Assembly (NCBI GenBank): GCA_029721515.1 | Contig: CM056567.1 | Location: 22,719,731 to 22,783,730, forward strand | DNA: 64,000 nucleotides | Source: Synanceia verrucosa | Taxonomy: Eukaryota > Chordata > Actinopteri > Perciformes > Synanceiidae | Direction: 5' to 3' | Shown: positions 1-11,939 of the stretch, in pieces | Layout: every line of letters starts with the position of its first letter | How positions within the stretch are numbered: the stretch's first letter is position 1 | The notes under the pieces: generated by a model | Told to the model about the DNA's origin: nothing | Seen by the model: only the letters and a program-made list of their open reading frames with translations | The model's database searches: none | Made by a program: the position numbers and the translations under genes

Positions 1-261
1 CTCCCCACTCTCTTCCCACTAAGCATCTCATTACATTCACCAGCTTTTTACATTTGTCAATCATTTTTTGAATGTGCACTGCCCATGTAAGCTTTTCATC
101 AAACCATATCCCTAATAATTTAAAGTGCTTAACCCTCTCCAGTTCCTGATTATACAATTTTAACTTAACCTCCTTCCCAATTCTTTTCCTTGTAAAAATC
201 ATTGTTTTTGTTTTATCAACTGAAAATCTAAATCCCCAACTATCTGTCCATTTCTCTACTT

Positions 262-558
262 TTAAAATAGCTTCTTGCATTTTTGTACAATGAACCCCAC
301 ATTCCGTCCCCTCTTCCAGATTGCTCCATCATCCATAAACAAAGAAAACCCCATCCCCTGCTCCACTTCTGAAAATACTTCATTAATCATCACTGAAAAT
401 AATAATGCTTTTTCAATATCGAAAAAAACAACTACCACACTCTCTTTATTAATCTGTGCTTTCCTTATTTCATGCTCTAGGCATAAAGTTGCATCCATAG
501 TATTACGGCCCTTCCTGAAATCACTTTGATACTTTGCTATGTACCCTTTACTCTCCAA
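262..558 (-). pseudogene. LINE ORF2 reverse transcriptase core, copy 1 (internally deleted)
   Basis: The 98-codon frame contains the FFDIEKA motif-A region followed directly by LFSVMINEVF and then FMDD. In related LINEs about 60 residues, including the GTPQG motif B, lie between these two, so the fragment has an internal in-frame deletion. The catalytic box reads FMDD here and FADD in copy 2. A one-base loss in the T-run at 280-284 then throws the frame off, ending it in residues CKKLF, whereas copy 2 continues for some 270 more codons. The lesions make it non-functional. Confidence 0.75.
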
Positions 559-1366
559 AATATGTTAGTCTTTCATTTTTCGTTTTCTCCATTAATTTGC
601 ATATATTTGATGTTAGGGCAATAGGCCTATAATTCATTGGGTCTGTGGCGTCTTTCCCTGGTTTACTTATTGGTACGACCACAGCCTCTTTCCAGTTTGT
701 TGGTAATCTCCCTTCCTCCCAGACTTTGTTATACAACTCAAGCAATACGTCTTTGGCTGTTTCACTAAGATGATTTATCATTATATAACATACTTGATCC
801 TTGCCTGGTGCTGATCGCTTTGTCTTCCTTAAGGCTCGATTCAATTCTGCTTTAGTAAATGGTGTATTAATTAGCTCCTCTGTTTCCCCCTCACAGTGCA
901 ACAATTCTTCATTCTCCCTTATTGTCCTTTCCCTTCCCCTTTTCCCTTCTTCACTAATATTTTCTGAACTATGTATTCTTCTAAATGTTTTAACCAACAT
1001 TTCAGCTTTTTCCTTATCCCTTACCGCTGTTATGTTACCCTCTTTTAATACAGGGTATCCATACTCCTTTTTAACTCCATTCATTCTTTTAATCATTCCC
1101 CATATGCTTGCTATTTCTGTCTCCCTCCCTACTGAGTTACAAAACCTTTGCCAATACTCTTTCTTTGAATACTTTATGATTCTTCGTACCCTGGCTTGTG
1201 ACCTTTGATATTCAATAAGACTCTGATAATTATGATTCTGTTTTAACACTTTAAACGCTTTATTTCTGGTTTTAATTGCTTCATCACACTCTTTCGTCCA
1301 CCATGGAACAACCTTCTTCCTTTGCCCACATCCCTTTACCTTAATAGTTTCCTTTGCAGCTTTCAA
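548..1366 (-). pseudogene. LINE ORF2 middle part, copy 1: reverse transcriptase N-terminal region
   Basis: This open stretch of 272 codons is the part of ORF2 linking endonuclease to reverse transcriptase. It carries the typical APGKDQV and MNYRPIALTS motifs of LINE reverse transcriptases (motifs 1 to 2a). It ends in a frameshift after residues LTYFGE: a T is missing relative to the expected reading LTYFLESKG, so the downstream part (262-558, residues beginning MESKGYIAKYQ) is in another frame. The same frameshift is present in copy 2 at 25180-25998. The product would be an inactive fragment. Sequence shows the motifs and the frame break; the expected intact reading is inferred from the family. 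Confidence 0.8.
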
Positions 1367-1460
1367 AATACCTTCACAAATATATTCATTTAACCTATCA
1401 ACATCAACACTTGTATCAATTTTCTTAATTTCCCTATCACTAATATCCCTAAATTTGTCC

Positions 1461-1979
1461 CTAAATTTTGCCTAAATTTGATAGATTAAGATCTATCGCT
1501 GATTCTGTCCCTGTCCTAACATTAATTCTTGTCCCTCTCCCATCATTGAGACATACTAGATTTTTATTATCCATTACTTCTTCTATCACCATTCCATTGT
1601 TATCATTCCTACTATCCCATAACGTGCTATGTGCATTAAAATCACTACACCATATAACTTTCCCCTCTAAATAACCTTCCAGTTCATCCATAGCTTCTAA
1701 CGACATCATGTTACATGGATTGTAGAAATTAACTAGTTTAATATTTCCCTCTTTTGCCCAGACTTCAGTTACTATATATTCCATATTCCTTCCTTTTCCC
1801 ACCACCCTATATTGTGTTCCTTGTTTCATAAACATTATGCACCCACCACCATTTCCCTCTCCTCTATCTCTACAGATACTATCATAACCTTTAATGGTAA
1901 ATTCCAATCCTGGTTTCAGCCATGTTTCCTGAATGCACAAAATGTCTGGTGCTTTCTTACAGTCTGTTGGGATGACCAT
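1461..1979 (-). pseudogene. LINE ORF2 endonuclease fragment, copy 1
   Basis: This is the exonuclease-endonuclease-phosphatase domain of ORF2. Visible motifs are CIQETWLKP (catalytic Glu), the GGG-type strand and SDFNAHSTLWDS (catalytic Asp/Asn). The frame ends at SAIDLNLSNLGKI. The final part of the domain, normally containing the catalytic SDH histidine, is absent, and the sequence resumes at 1460 with residues FRDKFRDISDREI in another frame. The apparent start codon at 1979 lies inside the LTR. The true N-terminus (LIILQWNARSLIANGQ) is beyond the LTR at about 2955-3035. Confidence 0.8.
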
Positions 1980-2949
1980 TTGGCAGCTGGAAGAAACAAT
2001 ACAGATGAGGACAAGGCACAGGCAGTCATGGGCTGTACCCCCACCGGGGTGATTTATTTACAGACATCATTGCAAACCACAGCAGCACACCAGTCTCTGA
2101 CTAAGAACTCAGACAAATATGAACTAGCGCATTTTATACTGGGTCCCTAGCCAAAGTAATTGGACTTAACCACTCATAGGGGTTCCACCTCTACCCTTAC
2201 TTGGCTGCATAACAAATCGACTACGTTACACTAATTATACTTTTACCATTAATTTAATTTACATTAAGTTTCTTTACTGCTTACTACTACAAGAGAAATC
2301 TCCCTATAAATCATGAATGCAGTACACCCCCCTTAACACAACTACCAACACTCCCTCCGTTATCCTCACACTTGGTCCCTCCCGGAACGTTTATTATGCT
2401 GTTTGTATCCCAGGGGACTCTTTTCGGCCGGACACCCTGGAGCGGACAAAGGACAACACCAGTGAGTTGGTATGCTTTGGTAGACTTATCAACATAACCC
2501 GTGGCACTTAAACACTCTATATTTTGCTCCTAAAGCACGGACGGAGATTATAAACTACACAGAACACTTCTGCACTATTGACGGTCAATTATATTAATGT
2601 TTATGAACCAGCATGTCTTAATCTTATTCTCCCTCGCTTCCAGGCGGAGCTGCGTCACCTCCACCGCACCCGCCAGAGGACGACACCCCCACTATCCACC
2701 CGTCCAATAAATACGGCTTAAACAATCAATAAATACGGTAACATTCAATAAATAGTTCATACATGTAGTCCATATACAATGTGCAAATATGCAAGATGTA
2801 ACTGCTCTGTGCAAGTCCTGCTAATAAAGTGCAAATATTGCTATAAAGTGTGACGTGCTGTTATTAATGTGCAAAATACCCCTCAAATGTGCAATATAAT
2901 AACAAGATAAAAGTCATCAATCGCTGGTAACGAAGAGTACTTCGTTACA
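1965..2949. mobile_element. Solo LTR (985 bp) nested in LINE copy 1
   Basis: The insert begins TGTTGGGATG and ends TTCGTTACA, giving the TG...CA termini of an LTR. It is flanked on both sides by the same five bases, CAGTC, at 1960-1964 and 2950-2954. It splits the endonuclease coding sequence of the LINE exactly between FIRDC and KKAPDILC, which read through correctly once the insert is ignored. Three AATAAA-type signals (AATAAATACGG twice, then AATAAATAG) lie about 200 bp before its right end and suggest + orientation with a U5 after them. No internal retroviral genes are present, so it is a solo LTR left by recombination. The LTR family is not identified. Confidence 0.85.
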
Positions 2950-3179
2950 CAGTCTCTAATAAAACCTTTTAGCTCTTGACCATTGGCTATTAGACTTCTA
3001 GCATTCCACTGTAAAATAATCAGTCTGTCTTTTCATTTGCTCCCCCTGGTTTCCTGTCTACCTCCGGTTTCCTATTAATATCTTCCCAGGACACCTCCCT
3101 CATTCCCAAATACTTTTCAGCCCCCTTCACAATAATTCTTATCTTCTCTGTTTTGTGTTTTACTTGATCAGGACAGTTT

Positions 3180-4199
3180 ATTATGTAGGCCATAAACAAA
3201 ACCAGTTTTTTCGACCTCTAATGCCTCGCCCCCCTCTTGTCTTACAGTCTGTTTCACCTTATTAACCTCCTCTCTTCCTCTTTGCTCGTTTACTCTCTTC
3301 ACTGCCTCTGCATAGCTTATGTTGTTAGCCGTTTTACTTCATTCACTTTTACTGCCCTCTGTCTCGCCCGCAGCCACCATACGTCACCCTGTGTTGTCCC
3401 CCACAATTGCAGCCTTTATCTTTCACACCATCTTCACATTCTTCAAACCTATGGCTTCCTCCACATTTGGGACATCTCTGTTTCCCTTTACACACTGCAG
3501 CTATGTGTCCGTACTTTTGGCATTTGTAACATCTAAGTGGTGGGGGGACGTAAGGTCTCACTGGGAAGCTCATACATCCTATTTTAACCCTCTCTGGAAG
3601 AACGGACCCTCGAAATTCCAGGAGGACTTACAGGCTGTCTAGTCTTTCCCCATTCACTGTTCTTTGCAGTCTGCGGATTGTATTTATCTCTCCTCCACTC
3701 ATTCTCCTTTTTAGTTTCTCCAGGTCTTCATCTACCGGAATCCCGGTTATGACTCCCCTCATTCCCATTCCTACACCTAGTACCTTTTGATCACACACCC
3801 CCTTCTTGCATATACTTTCCACCTGCCTGGCTTTATTTCTCTGCTCTTCCGTTTTGCATATTATCAGCAAATTTCCATCCCACAGGATTTTCGCCATTTC
3901 CACTTCACCTATCTTCTTTCTCAGTTCCCTCGTCAACGCTATCGGACTTAGTTTAATATGTTCATCCTCTTTCCTAAACCTCAGGATAATTTTAAACTCC
4001 TCATTCGAAACCCTTCCTCGCACTACTCTATTCCCCTCATCCGAACTACTCTCTTCTAACCTGTTAGTATGTTTCTTTCTTTTGATATTCTGGCTTGTAC
4101 TCAAGCTCCCCTCGCTGTGATTTCCCACTGCACGCCAGATACCATTCATCTCCTAACTCTATCTCACTGTCCCCTTCATCCTCATCTCCCTGGTTTGCC
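3180..4199 (-). pseudogene. LINE ORF1 (gag-like zinc-knuckle protein), copy 1, broken
   Basis: The start is the MANQGDEDEGD methionine at 4199, as in the intact copy 2. The frame is broken by a 20-bp deletion near 4110 and by one-base losses near 3370 and 3335; a substitution also creates a stop at about 3628. The knuckle region 3400-3570 still shows CYKCQKYGHIAAVC, then CPKCGGSHRFEEC and CNCGGQHRV, the array typical of ORF1 proteins that coat LINE RNA. Compare with 27800-28855 for the open version. Confidence 0.75.
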
Positions 4200-4334
4200 A
4201 TCCTGATCCACTCACTAATCAGTTTATGCCCACCGCCAAATTGCAAATTTTCCAAAAAACACGCCAAAAAGTTGTTTCAAAAACCTCGACTCCTGTCAAA
4301 CTCCTGTCACGATCAGCTGTTTGTAGTTCCTCCC

Positions 4335-5662
4335 CCAGCCGGTATCTGCTCCAAAAAGACAAGAGAGACTGTCTGGCATCTCGCTCACATTTATCACTTC
4401 CTGATTTCAGTCATGTGATCGTGAAACCTCATGTGACCCTGTAGGGTGTGTGAGTACTGCCACTGAGTGTGTCAGACCCCCTGCCTAAATCCCCACAATT
4501 AATTAAATGATGCCCTTAATAGTTATCCATTGAGTAGATTCAAACAGAAAACAGTACATAGTCGATTATAACCTAAACAAGAATATTGAGTTCATTTGAA
4601 AAAGATAAACTCCCTAATGTGGAAATACTACTAATATAAATTAATTCCACGTGTCAGTGATATATAATTGTGTAATAGTCATCTACATTAATCTGCACAT
4701 TGATTTGAATGTGATCAATGCACTGAATTTAGTCTAAATATTCTTCCTTATTAAGAATATTCAGTCTATGGCCCAGAAAGTACAGAACTTAAGAAATACT
4801 CAAATAAGAATTTTATTAACAATTCATTTTTGTGCTTTAGACACGTTGCTCCACATCCATGTACACAATCATATTCATATTAAATGTGTTTTACCTAATA
4901 CATTAATTCAGATCTACATGACCACAGGATTATTTCTTACAGTGAACTGACTCCTTTTGATTAATCAGCACATTATGTGCAGTTTTTAAGGTTTTTTCTT
5001 TTTAATTAATCACTAGCTACCTAGGTCTGGCAGTCCCAAGGTCAAGTTGAAAGAGTAAAAATTGGCAAAAATCTGCGCAGATTCCAAATTAATCTGAGTT
5101 GAGGCCTTGCTTATTGCTTTGATGTCTATCAGAGCCTCCACCAACAATAGTGTAGGGTTTTTAACCTTTCAAACTTTGCACAGGACACGTTTGAGGGTCC
5201 TGCAATAGTGGGTCTCATGGGGACGCCTCTAGACCTCACAAAACTTGATCATGTGTCAATACTATGGTGCACTAACTGTACTGGTAGCATCTCTCCATAC
5301 AAAAGAGTGACAACAGAGGGTGACGACGACAACATTCGGGTAAGGGTGTGAGACCCTCCGATTGGATAGAGGACACACGAGGTACCGCCTGAATCAGTGT
5401 GCTAAAGCCTCCATATCCACTAGAACAGGGGTATCAAACTCCATTTCATCGAGGGCCACATTAGCGTTATGGCTATTATTGGTTTTTGGTAATGACTTTG
5501 AACTATCCATATATTTTAAGTATAACTAGGCTTAATGTTTCTGATATACAACTGAAGTGTTTAAAACAGTGTAGCATATGAATGAGCATAAAATAATGAA
5601 CATAACTCTTCTCATTTCTGAGTATCTCCCAGGAAATCCATCTGACACTATGTGACACCTGA
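4335..5662. other. Unassigned AT-rich spacer
   Basis: No supportable gene was found. Short reading frames (for example 4768-4950) lack protein character. Around 5425-5480 a GGGGTATCAAACTC... GAGGGCCACAT string resembles a degraded end of a common fish DNA-transposon repeat. The sequence just before 5663 (GTGCTAAAGGGTTAA) resembles the right end of a piggyBac-type element with its TTAA target. Confidence 0.4.
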
Positions 5663-8370
5663 GTGCTAAAGGGTTAAGTTTTATGACTGGTAGAATAAAC
5701 AGATAAGACCAGTTCCTCCTCTCTGACCCAAGAAACTCCAGGACACACACCAGGAGGAGGAGTTTTATTGCCCCACATTCCTGCTTTAATCCTGCCAGAC
5801 ACACGCTTAATGTGGCCTCTTCCTTTCTCCCTGCCTGGAACAGAACATTACATTAAGATTTTAATGGTTAACTATGATTTCATTCCTCAGCTACTGTCAT
5901 ATAAGTATCACTGTTATAATGTCAAACATCAGTCTCCACATAGATCCTCTTCCTTTTCCTCCTTCTGATAAGGACTAAATGTGACATGTGGGATTGTTTT
6001 TGGATTAAGTCTACAGACACAATCATACATAGATATGCCTGTGGTAGTGCACCTTCCTACATGCTCTGATACCATGGTTCATCTGTGTTATTTAATTTGT
6101 TGATTAATTTTGATTCAATTGGTCAAGTTTTGTTCTGTGGTTTCCTATTATAAGGTGTTTGGTATTGATCTGCAGCGGAGAGAGCGAGCTTCCATATAGA
6201 GAAACTTTAATAAAGTAAAACACAGCAGTTTTAATATTAAATAAGTTAAAAAGAATATCATCTCAGTTAACTTGGTGGATGGGGAGGGACCAGTGGTCAC
6301 ACCCCCACTGGACCTTCAGCAAAGATCATAAAAAGCCTCAGCTGGTCTGAGCACTGGTGCTATTCTTCTTCAGTCCTTCAGCCAGTCAAGTGCTGGTCTT
6401 CATCCTCTCCACTGCATCTCTGTTCTCCCTCTCCCACATGCTGGGAGGGGGAGGGAAACAAGGATGACTCAGAGACAGAGACATGCTGTCCCACCGCAGG
6501 CCCAGCGCCTCATGGCATGAAGAGCAACCTCTCCAGAATCTTCAACCTGCTCCAGATACGACTGAAAGACTCTGAATGCTGCCTCTGAATGGCCTCCTCA
6601 GGACCCAGCACCTCACGGCATGAAGAACAGCCTAACCAGAACCTTCCAACTCTGCATCCTGCCTCAAGACCATCTTGTCTCCTCTGTCTACTCCTTTGCC
6701 CTGAAAATGTGAGCCAGCTCCTCTGCCAGACACAGGCTGCAGAAAATAACTCCAGCCATCATGAAGAAACTTAAAAGAAGAAAAGACTGTCGGTCGACAC
6801 GTTGGTGTGAATCCAGCCGACCTCCCCCACCAACAAAGAGGGGGGGAAGAATTGAAGCAAGGGCACAGAGACTATGCTGTGGAGAGGAGAGACAGACAGA
6901 GAGAGACTGAGATGGAGCCATGTCAACCACAGATGTTCAGAGACGACCAAAGACGTCCAGAGCTGTCCAGGACTGTCCAGAGATGTCCACCGATGCCCGA
7001 AAGAGCCACTGGTGAAGTGCTAAAGGGTTAAGTTTTATGACTGGTAGAATAAACAGATAAGACCAGTTCCTCCTCTCTGACCCAAGAAACTCCAGGACAC
7101 ACACCAGGAGGAGGAGTTTTATTGCCCCACATTCCTGCTTTAATCCTGCCAGACACACGCTTAATGTGGCCTCTTCCTTTCTCCCTGCCTGGAACAGAAC
7201 ATTACATTAAGATTTTAATGGTTAACTATGATTTCATTCCTCAGCTACTGTCATATAAGTATCACTGTTATAATGTCAAACATCAGTCTCCACATAGATC
7301 CTCTTCCTTTTCCTCCTTCTGATAAGGACTAAATGTGACATGTGGGATTGTTTTTGGATTAAGTCTACAGACACAATCATACATAGATATGCCTGTGGTA
7401 GTGCACCTTCCTACATGCTCTGATACCATGGTTCATCTGTGTTATTTAATTTGTTGATTAATTTTGATTCAATTGGTCAAGTTTTGTTCTGTGGTTTCCT
7501 ATTATAAGGTGTTTGGTATTGATCTGCAGCGGAGAGAGCGAGCTTCCATATAGAGAAACTTTAATAAAGTAAAACACAGCAGTTTTAATATTAAATAAGT
7601 TAAAAAGAATATCATCTCAGTTAACTTGGTGGATGGGGAGGGACCAGTGGTCACACCCCCACTGGACCTTCAGCAAAGATCATAAAAAGCCTCAGCTGGT
7701 CTGAGCACTGGTGCTATTCTTCTTCAGTCCTTCAGCCAGTCAAGTGCTGGTCTTCATCCTCTCCACTGCATCTCTGTTCTCCCTCTCCCACATGCTGGGA
7801 GGGGGAGGGAAACAAGGATGACTCAGAGACAGAGACATGCTGTCCCACCGCAGGCCCAGCGCCTCATGGCATGAAGAGCAACCTCTCCAGAATCTTCAAC
7901 CTGCTCCAGATACGACTGAAAGACTCTGAATGCTGCCTCTGAATGGCCTCCTCAGGACCCAGCACCTCACGGCATGAAGAACAGCCTAACCAGAACCTTC
8001 CAACTCTGCATCCTGCCTCAAGACCATCTTGTCTCCTCTGTCTACTCCTTTGCCCTGAAAATGTGAGCCAGCTCCTCTGCCAGACACAGGCTGCAGAAAA
8101 TAACTCCAGCCATCATGAAGAAACTTAAAAGAAGAAAAGACTGTCGGTCGACACGTTGGTGTGAATCCAGCCGACCTTCCCCACCAACAAAGAGGGGGGG
8201 AAGAATTGAAGCAAGGGCACAGAGACTATGCTGTGAAGAGGAGAGACAGACAGAGAGAGACTGAGATGGAGCCATGTCAACCACAGATGTTCAGAGACGA
8301 CCAAAGACGTCCAGAGCTGTCCAGGACTGTCCAGAGATGTCCACCGATGCCCGAAAGAGCCACTGGTGAA
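5663..8370. repeat. Two-copy tandem duplication, 1354-bp unit
   Basis: Unit 1 is 5663-7016 and unit 2 is 7017-8370. Both start GTGCTAAAGGGTTAAG and end CACTGGTGAA. Reading frames recur exactly 1354 bases apart (5768/7122, 6589/7943, 6807/8161) with only a few differences, for example near 6826/8180 and 6883/8237, so the duplication is young. The unit contains a TATA-like stretch (CATAAAAAGCC near 6330 and 7684) followed by a pyrimidine-rich run, reminiscent of an LTR or promoter segment, but no gene is recognisable. The 61- to 98-codon frames in it are low-complexity and are not called as genes. Confidence 0.85.
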
Positions 8371-9600
8371 GTTCAAGCCGAAGTCACCTGCAGAGATCCA
8401 TCAGATCCAGACAGAACCTGCAGCCACTCCTCACTCCCATCCATCCAGGAACGGTGATATACTGCATATACATCTTACAGATATTAAAGAGTGTGATGAT
8501 TAGATGCTAAATTAAATGGCCTGAATTTAGGGCTTAATCCAGCAAACTTAATAATATTTAGTAAGATTTCAATAAAATGCTAAACCAATTCTGAATAGTA
8601 AATTACTCACAGTCTTCTCTGATGCCTCTCAAACTCTCAACTGCTGAACGGTACACCAAACCTAAACCAAATTTTGTTAACAACCTAATTCTTAATTTGG
8701 TCTAGATAACCACCACTGAATTAAACTGGTCACATTGAATCAATTCATCATTCATCCTTAAACTTTTGTGTAATCATTCATTCCATTTTGGTCACGATGA
8801 GTCAATCCCATGTTTTCCCATGTTTTTTCTATTTTCTTATTTCTGTTAGTAACCTGGTCATTTAGTTCATCAAACTAAACATTTATTATTAGTTATTTTC
8901 TGTGACAGTAGTAGTCTGGTTATAGTTTGTCAAATAAACATCTCATTTATAAAGAACTTGGTTATTTGATTTGTGTGTGTATATAAAGTAATTGAATCAC
9001 TGTACACTAGGTCAAGAACTCTGTAGCACCCTGAGATTAAGAGACTCTGTTAATTAATGTCAAATTCACAAGTTTTCCCTGTTTTAGCAAAACTGGGTGG
9101 CGCCCTGATAATTTCTACTATTAAAGGCAATTTTTGGTTTATGATCAATAACTTAAAGCTATTGTTCATAAATACATAATCTGATATTAATTAATGATTG
9201 ACTAATCTGCTCTACACTATTTATGCTACAACAGCAAGGTCACTATATAGACTCATTAATGTCTCACAGACAGGATGTCAGTGAAGTTTACAAAAGACTG
9301 AAGATTGAATGCAGATATCAGTCCAGTTGGTCCTTCAGAATAAACTCTATACATCGGTCTTTCTACATAAAGCTGGTCAAGCTTGCACTGAGTATTCATT
9401 CTTATACATACGGTATGTCAAAATAAAAGTCTCATGTTAATAAACACAGTTCTATCAACAGACAGAAACACAGAAGGGCTTTTATTTTGAAATTAAAGCA
9501 GGAAGTCTTGAGTAAAAATAACACGTGATGGATTGTTTTATCTGTGTTTGCTATTGTTGCTTGTTGTGTAGTTTTGCTATCATTGTATTTTGCAGACACA
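8371..9600. other. Unassigned, probably retroelement-derived spacer
   Basis: Sequence continues from the tandem duplication without a recognisable gene. A TGGCGCCC octamer at 9098-9105 resembles a primer-binding site, but the following bases do not extend the match. The position upstream of a retroviral integrase scrap makes a retroelement origin plausible. Confidence 0.35.
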
Positions 9601-9652
9601 CTGGAGGCAGGTGGAAATGAGACATCCAGGATACAGACAGCCAGTTTAACCA

Positions 9653-10015
9653 GTGCAACTCAAAAGGGGTCAGATTGATTTCAACTGGAAAAGAAGATGG
9701 TCCAGTGTTCAGCTGAAATGGAGGGACTGTTGTCCATCCCACCACCAGGATCTGAAGACGAGCAATGATGTTAATATAAGGGTGCCATCACTGAGACAAG
9801 TGGCTGCTTCACTGCCTGGCCAAGCTGAAGGTCCACTGCATCGGCTCCAACCAGGAGACTACGTGGTCGTGAAAGACTTCAGAAGAAAAAGCTGGAAACA
9901 CAGACGCTGGGAAGGCCCGTTCCAGATCCTCCTCACGACACACACAGCAGTGAAGGTTGCAGAAAGAGCAAAATGGATCCATGCGTCCCACTGCAAAAGT
10001 ACCAGCTCCAACTGA
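9653..10015 (+). pseudogene. Endogenous retrovirus integrase C-terminal fragment
   Basis: The C-terminal half of this frame (from about residue 66) reads LQPGDYVVVKDFRRKSWKHR, then a RWEGPFQILLTT block and AVKV...WIHASHCK. This is the SH3-like DNA-binding end of gammaretrovirus-type integrase (PGD-V-VK, RW-GPF-VLLTT, TAVKV, WIHASH-K pattern). The N-terminal residues are not convincing integrase, and the zinc-binding and catalytic core domains are missing upstream, so this is a scrap of an old provirus rather than a gene. No envelope gene is recognisable downstream. Confidence 0.75.
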
Positions 10016-10800
10016 CCCACCACCTGGAGATCCACAATATCAGGAGGAGGTAAAAGCGCTCCCTGCTACATGTGACGTGCCAAGTCACCAACTGAACAGA
10101 TGGTGAAAGTAAACGCTCTGTTCCAACGAAACCATGATGCCAGAACAGCGGACAAGAAACAAAGAAATCTAAAGACATCTGCACCAGCATACAGTCAACT
10201 TTTCAACATTTTCATAAATATTCATGTGATTATAATGCCTTTATGATGATTCTAATGTCTGTTTATTCTGTGTTACAACCAGGTTCACTGCAAGAGAATG
10301 GTGATTGTTCCCATGGAGACCACGGAGGTGTTTTCCCCTCATCTGACACGAATGGGGTTTTTCTCCTCTGGGCTCTATGAGAGGGTCATTCAGGAATTTT
10401 TCACTAGAAAAGGGTTTTTGCCAGAATTTGCGGTGTAACCATTGATAGGTGTGACCTCTGAGAAGAACTGAGATGCATTGAATCTGTTTTACAGCATGGA
10501 CATTTGAGAATCATAAAGTTATAATGACTTGGTGAGGCGACTGCCCGATGGCCTGTATAGGCCCGGGAACAGGTTCTCACTCTGGGTCTTTTCTTTCATC
10601 CAGTTTTAGGATGATAATTGTTATCTGTACTAATTAATATACAGTAATGTAATACCACTTGTGTAATTCTAGAATCTCTGTTCTGTCTGTCTCAGCTTTG
10701 CTATAACCAGAGAGTTCTATTCTCGCAAGAACAAATGCAACTTTTTTTTCTCTGTTACTGATATCTTAATGATGTTTGATGTTTGATCTTAAGACCCTGC
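10016..10800. other. Unassigned spacer after the retroviral fragment
   Basis: No open frame of note and no family recognised. Position suggests degraded provirus sequence; nothing in it proves this. Confidence 0.3.
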
Positions 10801-10807
10801 AGAAGGT

Positions 10808-11280
10808 TCAATCTGATCTGGTTTGATGCTTTTCGTAAACTTTGTATTTACTTAGGTGTTCCTGTAGGAACAAAAGGGAGGAAATGTGATAGAAATTTGG
10901 TTTCAGGTTCTTTGGAAATTTGGTTTCAGGTTCTGCTTTACAAAATGAGCACAAAGGTGACATGTCTGCTTTAAATTTATGTAGGAAGTGACTGCAGGGG
11001 TAGTATCTATGTAGTATTTTCATGTGGACCTCCTTGATTTTGTTTGGAATGAGGAATTTATTTGGTTCAGAACAGATTTTCTCTACAAAGATATTTGAGA
11101 AGTTATACTTCCATTTTATCATTGATTTGAGGGGATCACTTTTATCTGAGATGATAACATTCCTGATGCTGGATGATTATTGCATCTATCGTTAGTAAAT
11201 TCCATCCCTCCAATTAAAAGTTTGACAATAAACACATTGATTTAACCACAAATTGCTCATCAGATATTGTTTTTCTACCT
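10808..11280 (-). mobile_element. L1/Tx1-type LINE 3' coding scrap
   Basis: The minus-strand frame 10808-11122 contains NKFLIPNKIKEVHMKILHRY followed by YPCSHFLHKF and a CSFC pair. This is the zinc-finger-like domain that follows the reverse transcriptase in fish L1/Tx1 LINEs (pattern IP-K-KE-H-K-LH--YP, then C-FC). Sequence to about 11280 continues the match in broken frames. It is heavily truncated, with no reverse transcriptase core. Confidence 0.65.
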
Positions 11281-11939
11281 TCAGGGACTCCTCTGTGAGT
11301 CCCTAGAAAAAAAGTCATTTTAGTGAGTAAACAAGTTCTGAAAAGCCAATCTCATTCTGGAAAATACAAATCCTGGTGAGTGTATTTGATGTTTTGGCAG
11401 AGGACCGACTGTAGTAATAGAAGGACTTTTATTATTTATTAGGTACATAAATATAGGAGGGAAGCAGGTGACTACAACATATCCCACTAAATTATGTATT
11501 ATTCATTGTTATTAGTATAAGACATGATGGTAAAATATGTACAGAAAAGGCCTATTTTAAAAAATAAAATGTTATTAATGACATAATATTAGCACAGCAT
11601 TTCCCCTAAAGAACTATTGGATATATTAGTTATTATTATCCCAATTTCTGGGAAATTGTATAACCTTTCTCTATATTATGCAATCTTTGTAAGATTATCT
11701 ATTTTATTTTTTTAAGACTGCAGTTTAGTGTGCTGTATTTTCCTCTCTTTTCATGAATAAATGTTCAACCAAACCAAAGGGATTATTTTTGTTTTTTTAA
11801 TTCAGTCTTTTCTCATAGTTTGTTTCTTTTTTCTTTTCTTTTTAGCTGAAATGATAAAGGAGGTAGAGGGGAGGGAGATGAAGGAAGTTACTGATGTCCA
11901 GCCTAAGCTGAACATCCAGCAGCCTCCTCCACTTGACAG
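11281..11939. other. Unassigned AT-rich spacer, possible 3' flank of the coiled-coil gene
   Basis: No gene seen. Being downstream of the minus-strand coiled-coil frame, it may hold that gene's 3' untranslated region; TTTATT strings (AATAAA on the minus strand) occur near 11430. Confidence 0.3.

Larger units (their letters stand above)
1..4334 (-). mobile_element. I-clade-like non-LTR retrotransposon, copy 1 (defective, runs off the left edge)
   Basis: This is a LINE on the minus strand: its 5' end is near 4334 and its 3' part lies beyond base 1. ORF1 (about 3180-4199) encodes a gag-like protein with CCHC zinc knuckles. ORF2 (about 1-1964 plus 2955-3035) encodes an apurinic-type endonuclease and a reverse transcriptase. 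The element is interrupted by a solo LTR at 1965-2949. It is nearly identical to 24195-28988 (constant offset of 24632 over most of its length) and matches up to 4334, where the two sequences part abruptly; I take that point as the shared 5' end. Private lesions in this copy are a one-base loss in the T-run near 280-284, a 20-bp deletion near 4110, two one-base losses in ORF1 near 3335 and 3370, and an Ala-to-Met change in the reverse transcriptase FADD box. The clade assignment (I/Jockey group) is by recognition only. Confidence 0.85.

Noticed and set aside
801..1208. 135-codon + frame (repeated at 25433-25840)
   Set aside because: Antisense shadow of the LINE reverse transcriptase frame; repeated only because the LINE is.
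5768..5968. 66-codon frame present twice (also 7122-7322)
   Set aside because: Duplicated by the 1354-bp tandem duplication, low complexity, no homology recognised; conservation only reflects the youth of the duplication.
9098..9105. TGGCGCCC as a lysine-tRNA primer-binding site
   Set aside because: Only eight bases match; the following bases do not continue the tRNA complement and no LTR end with CA is adjacent.
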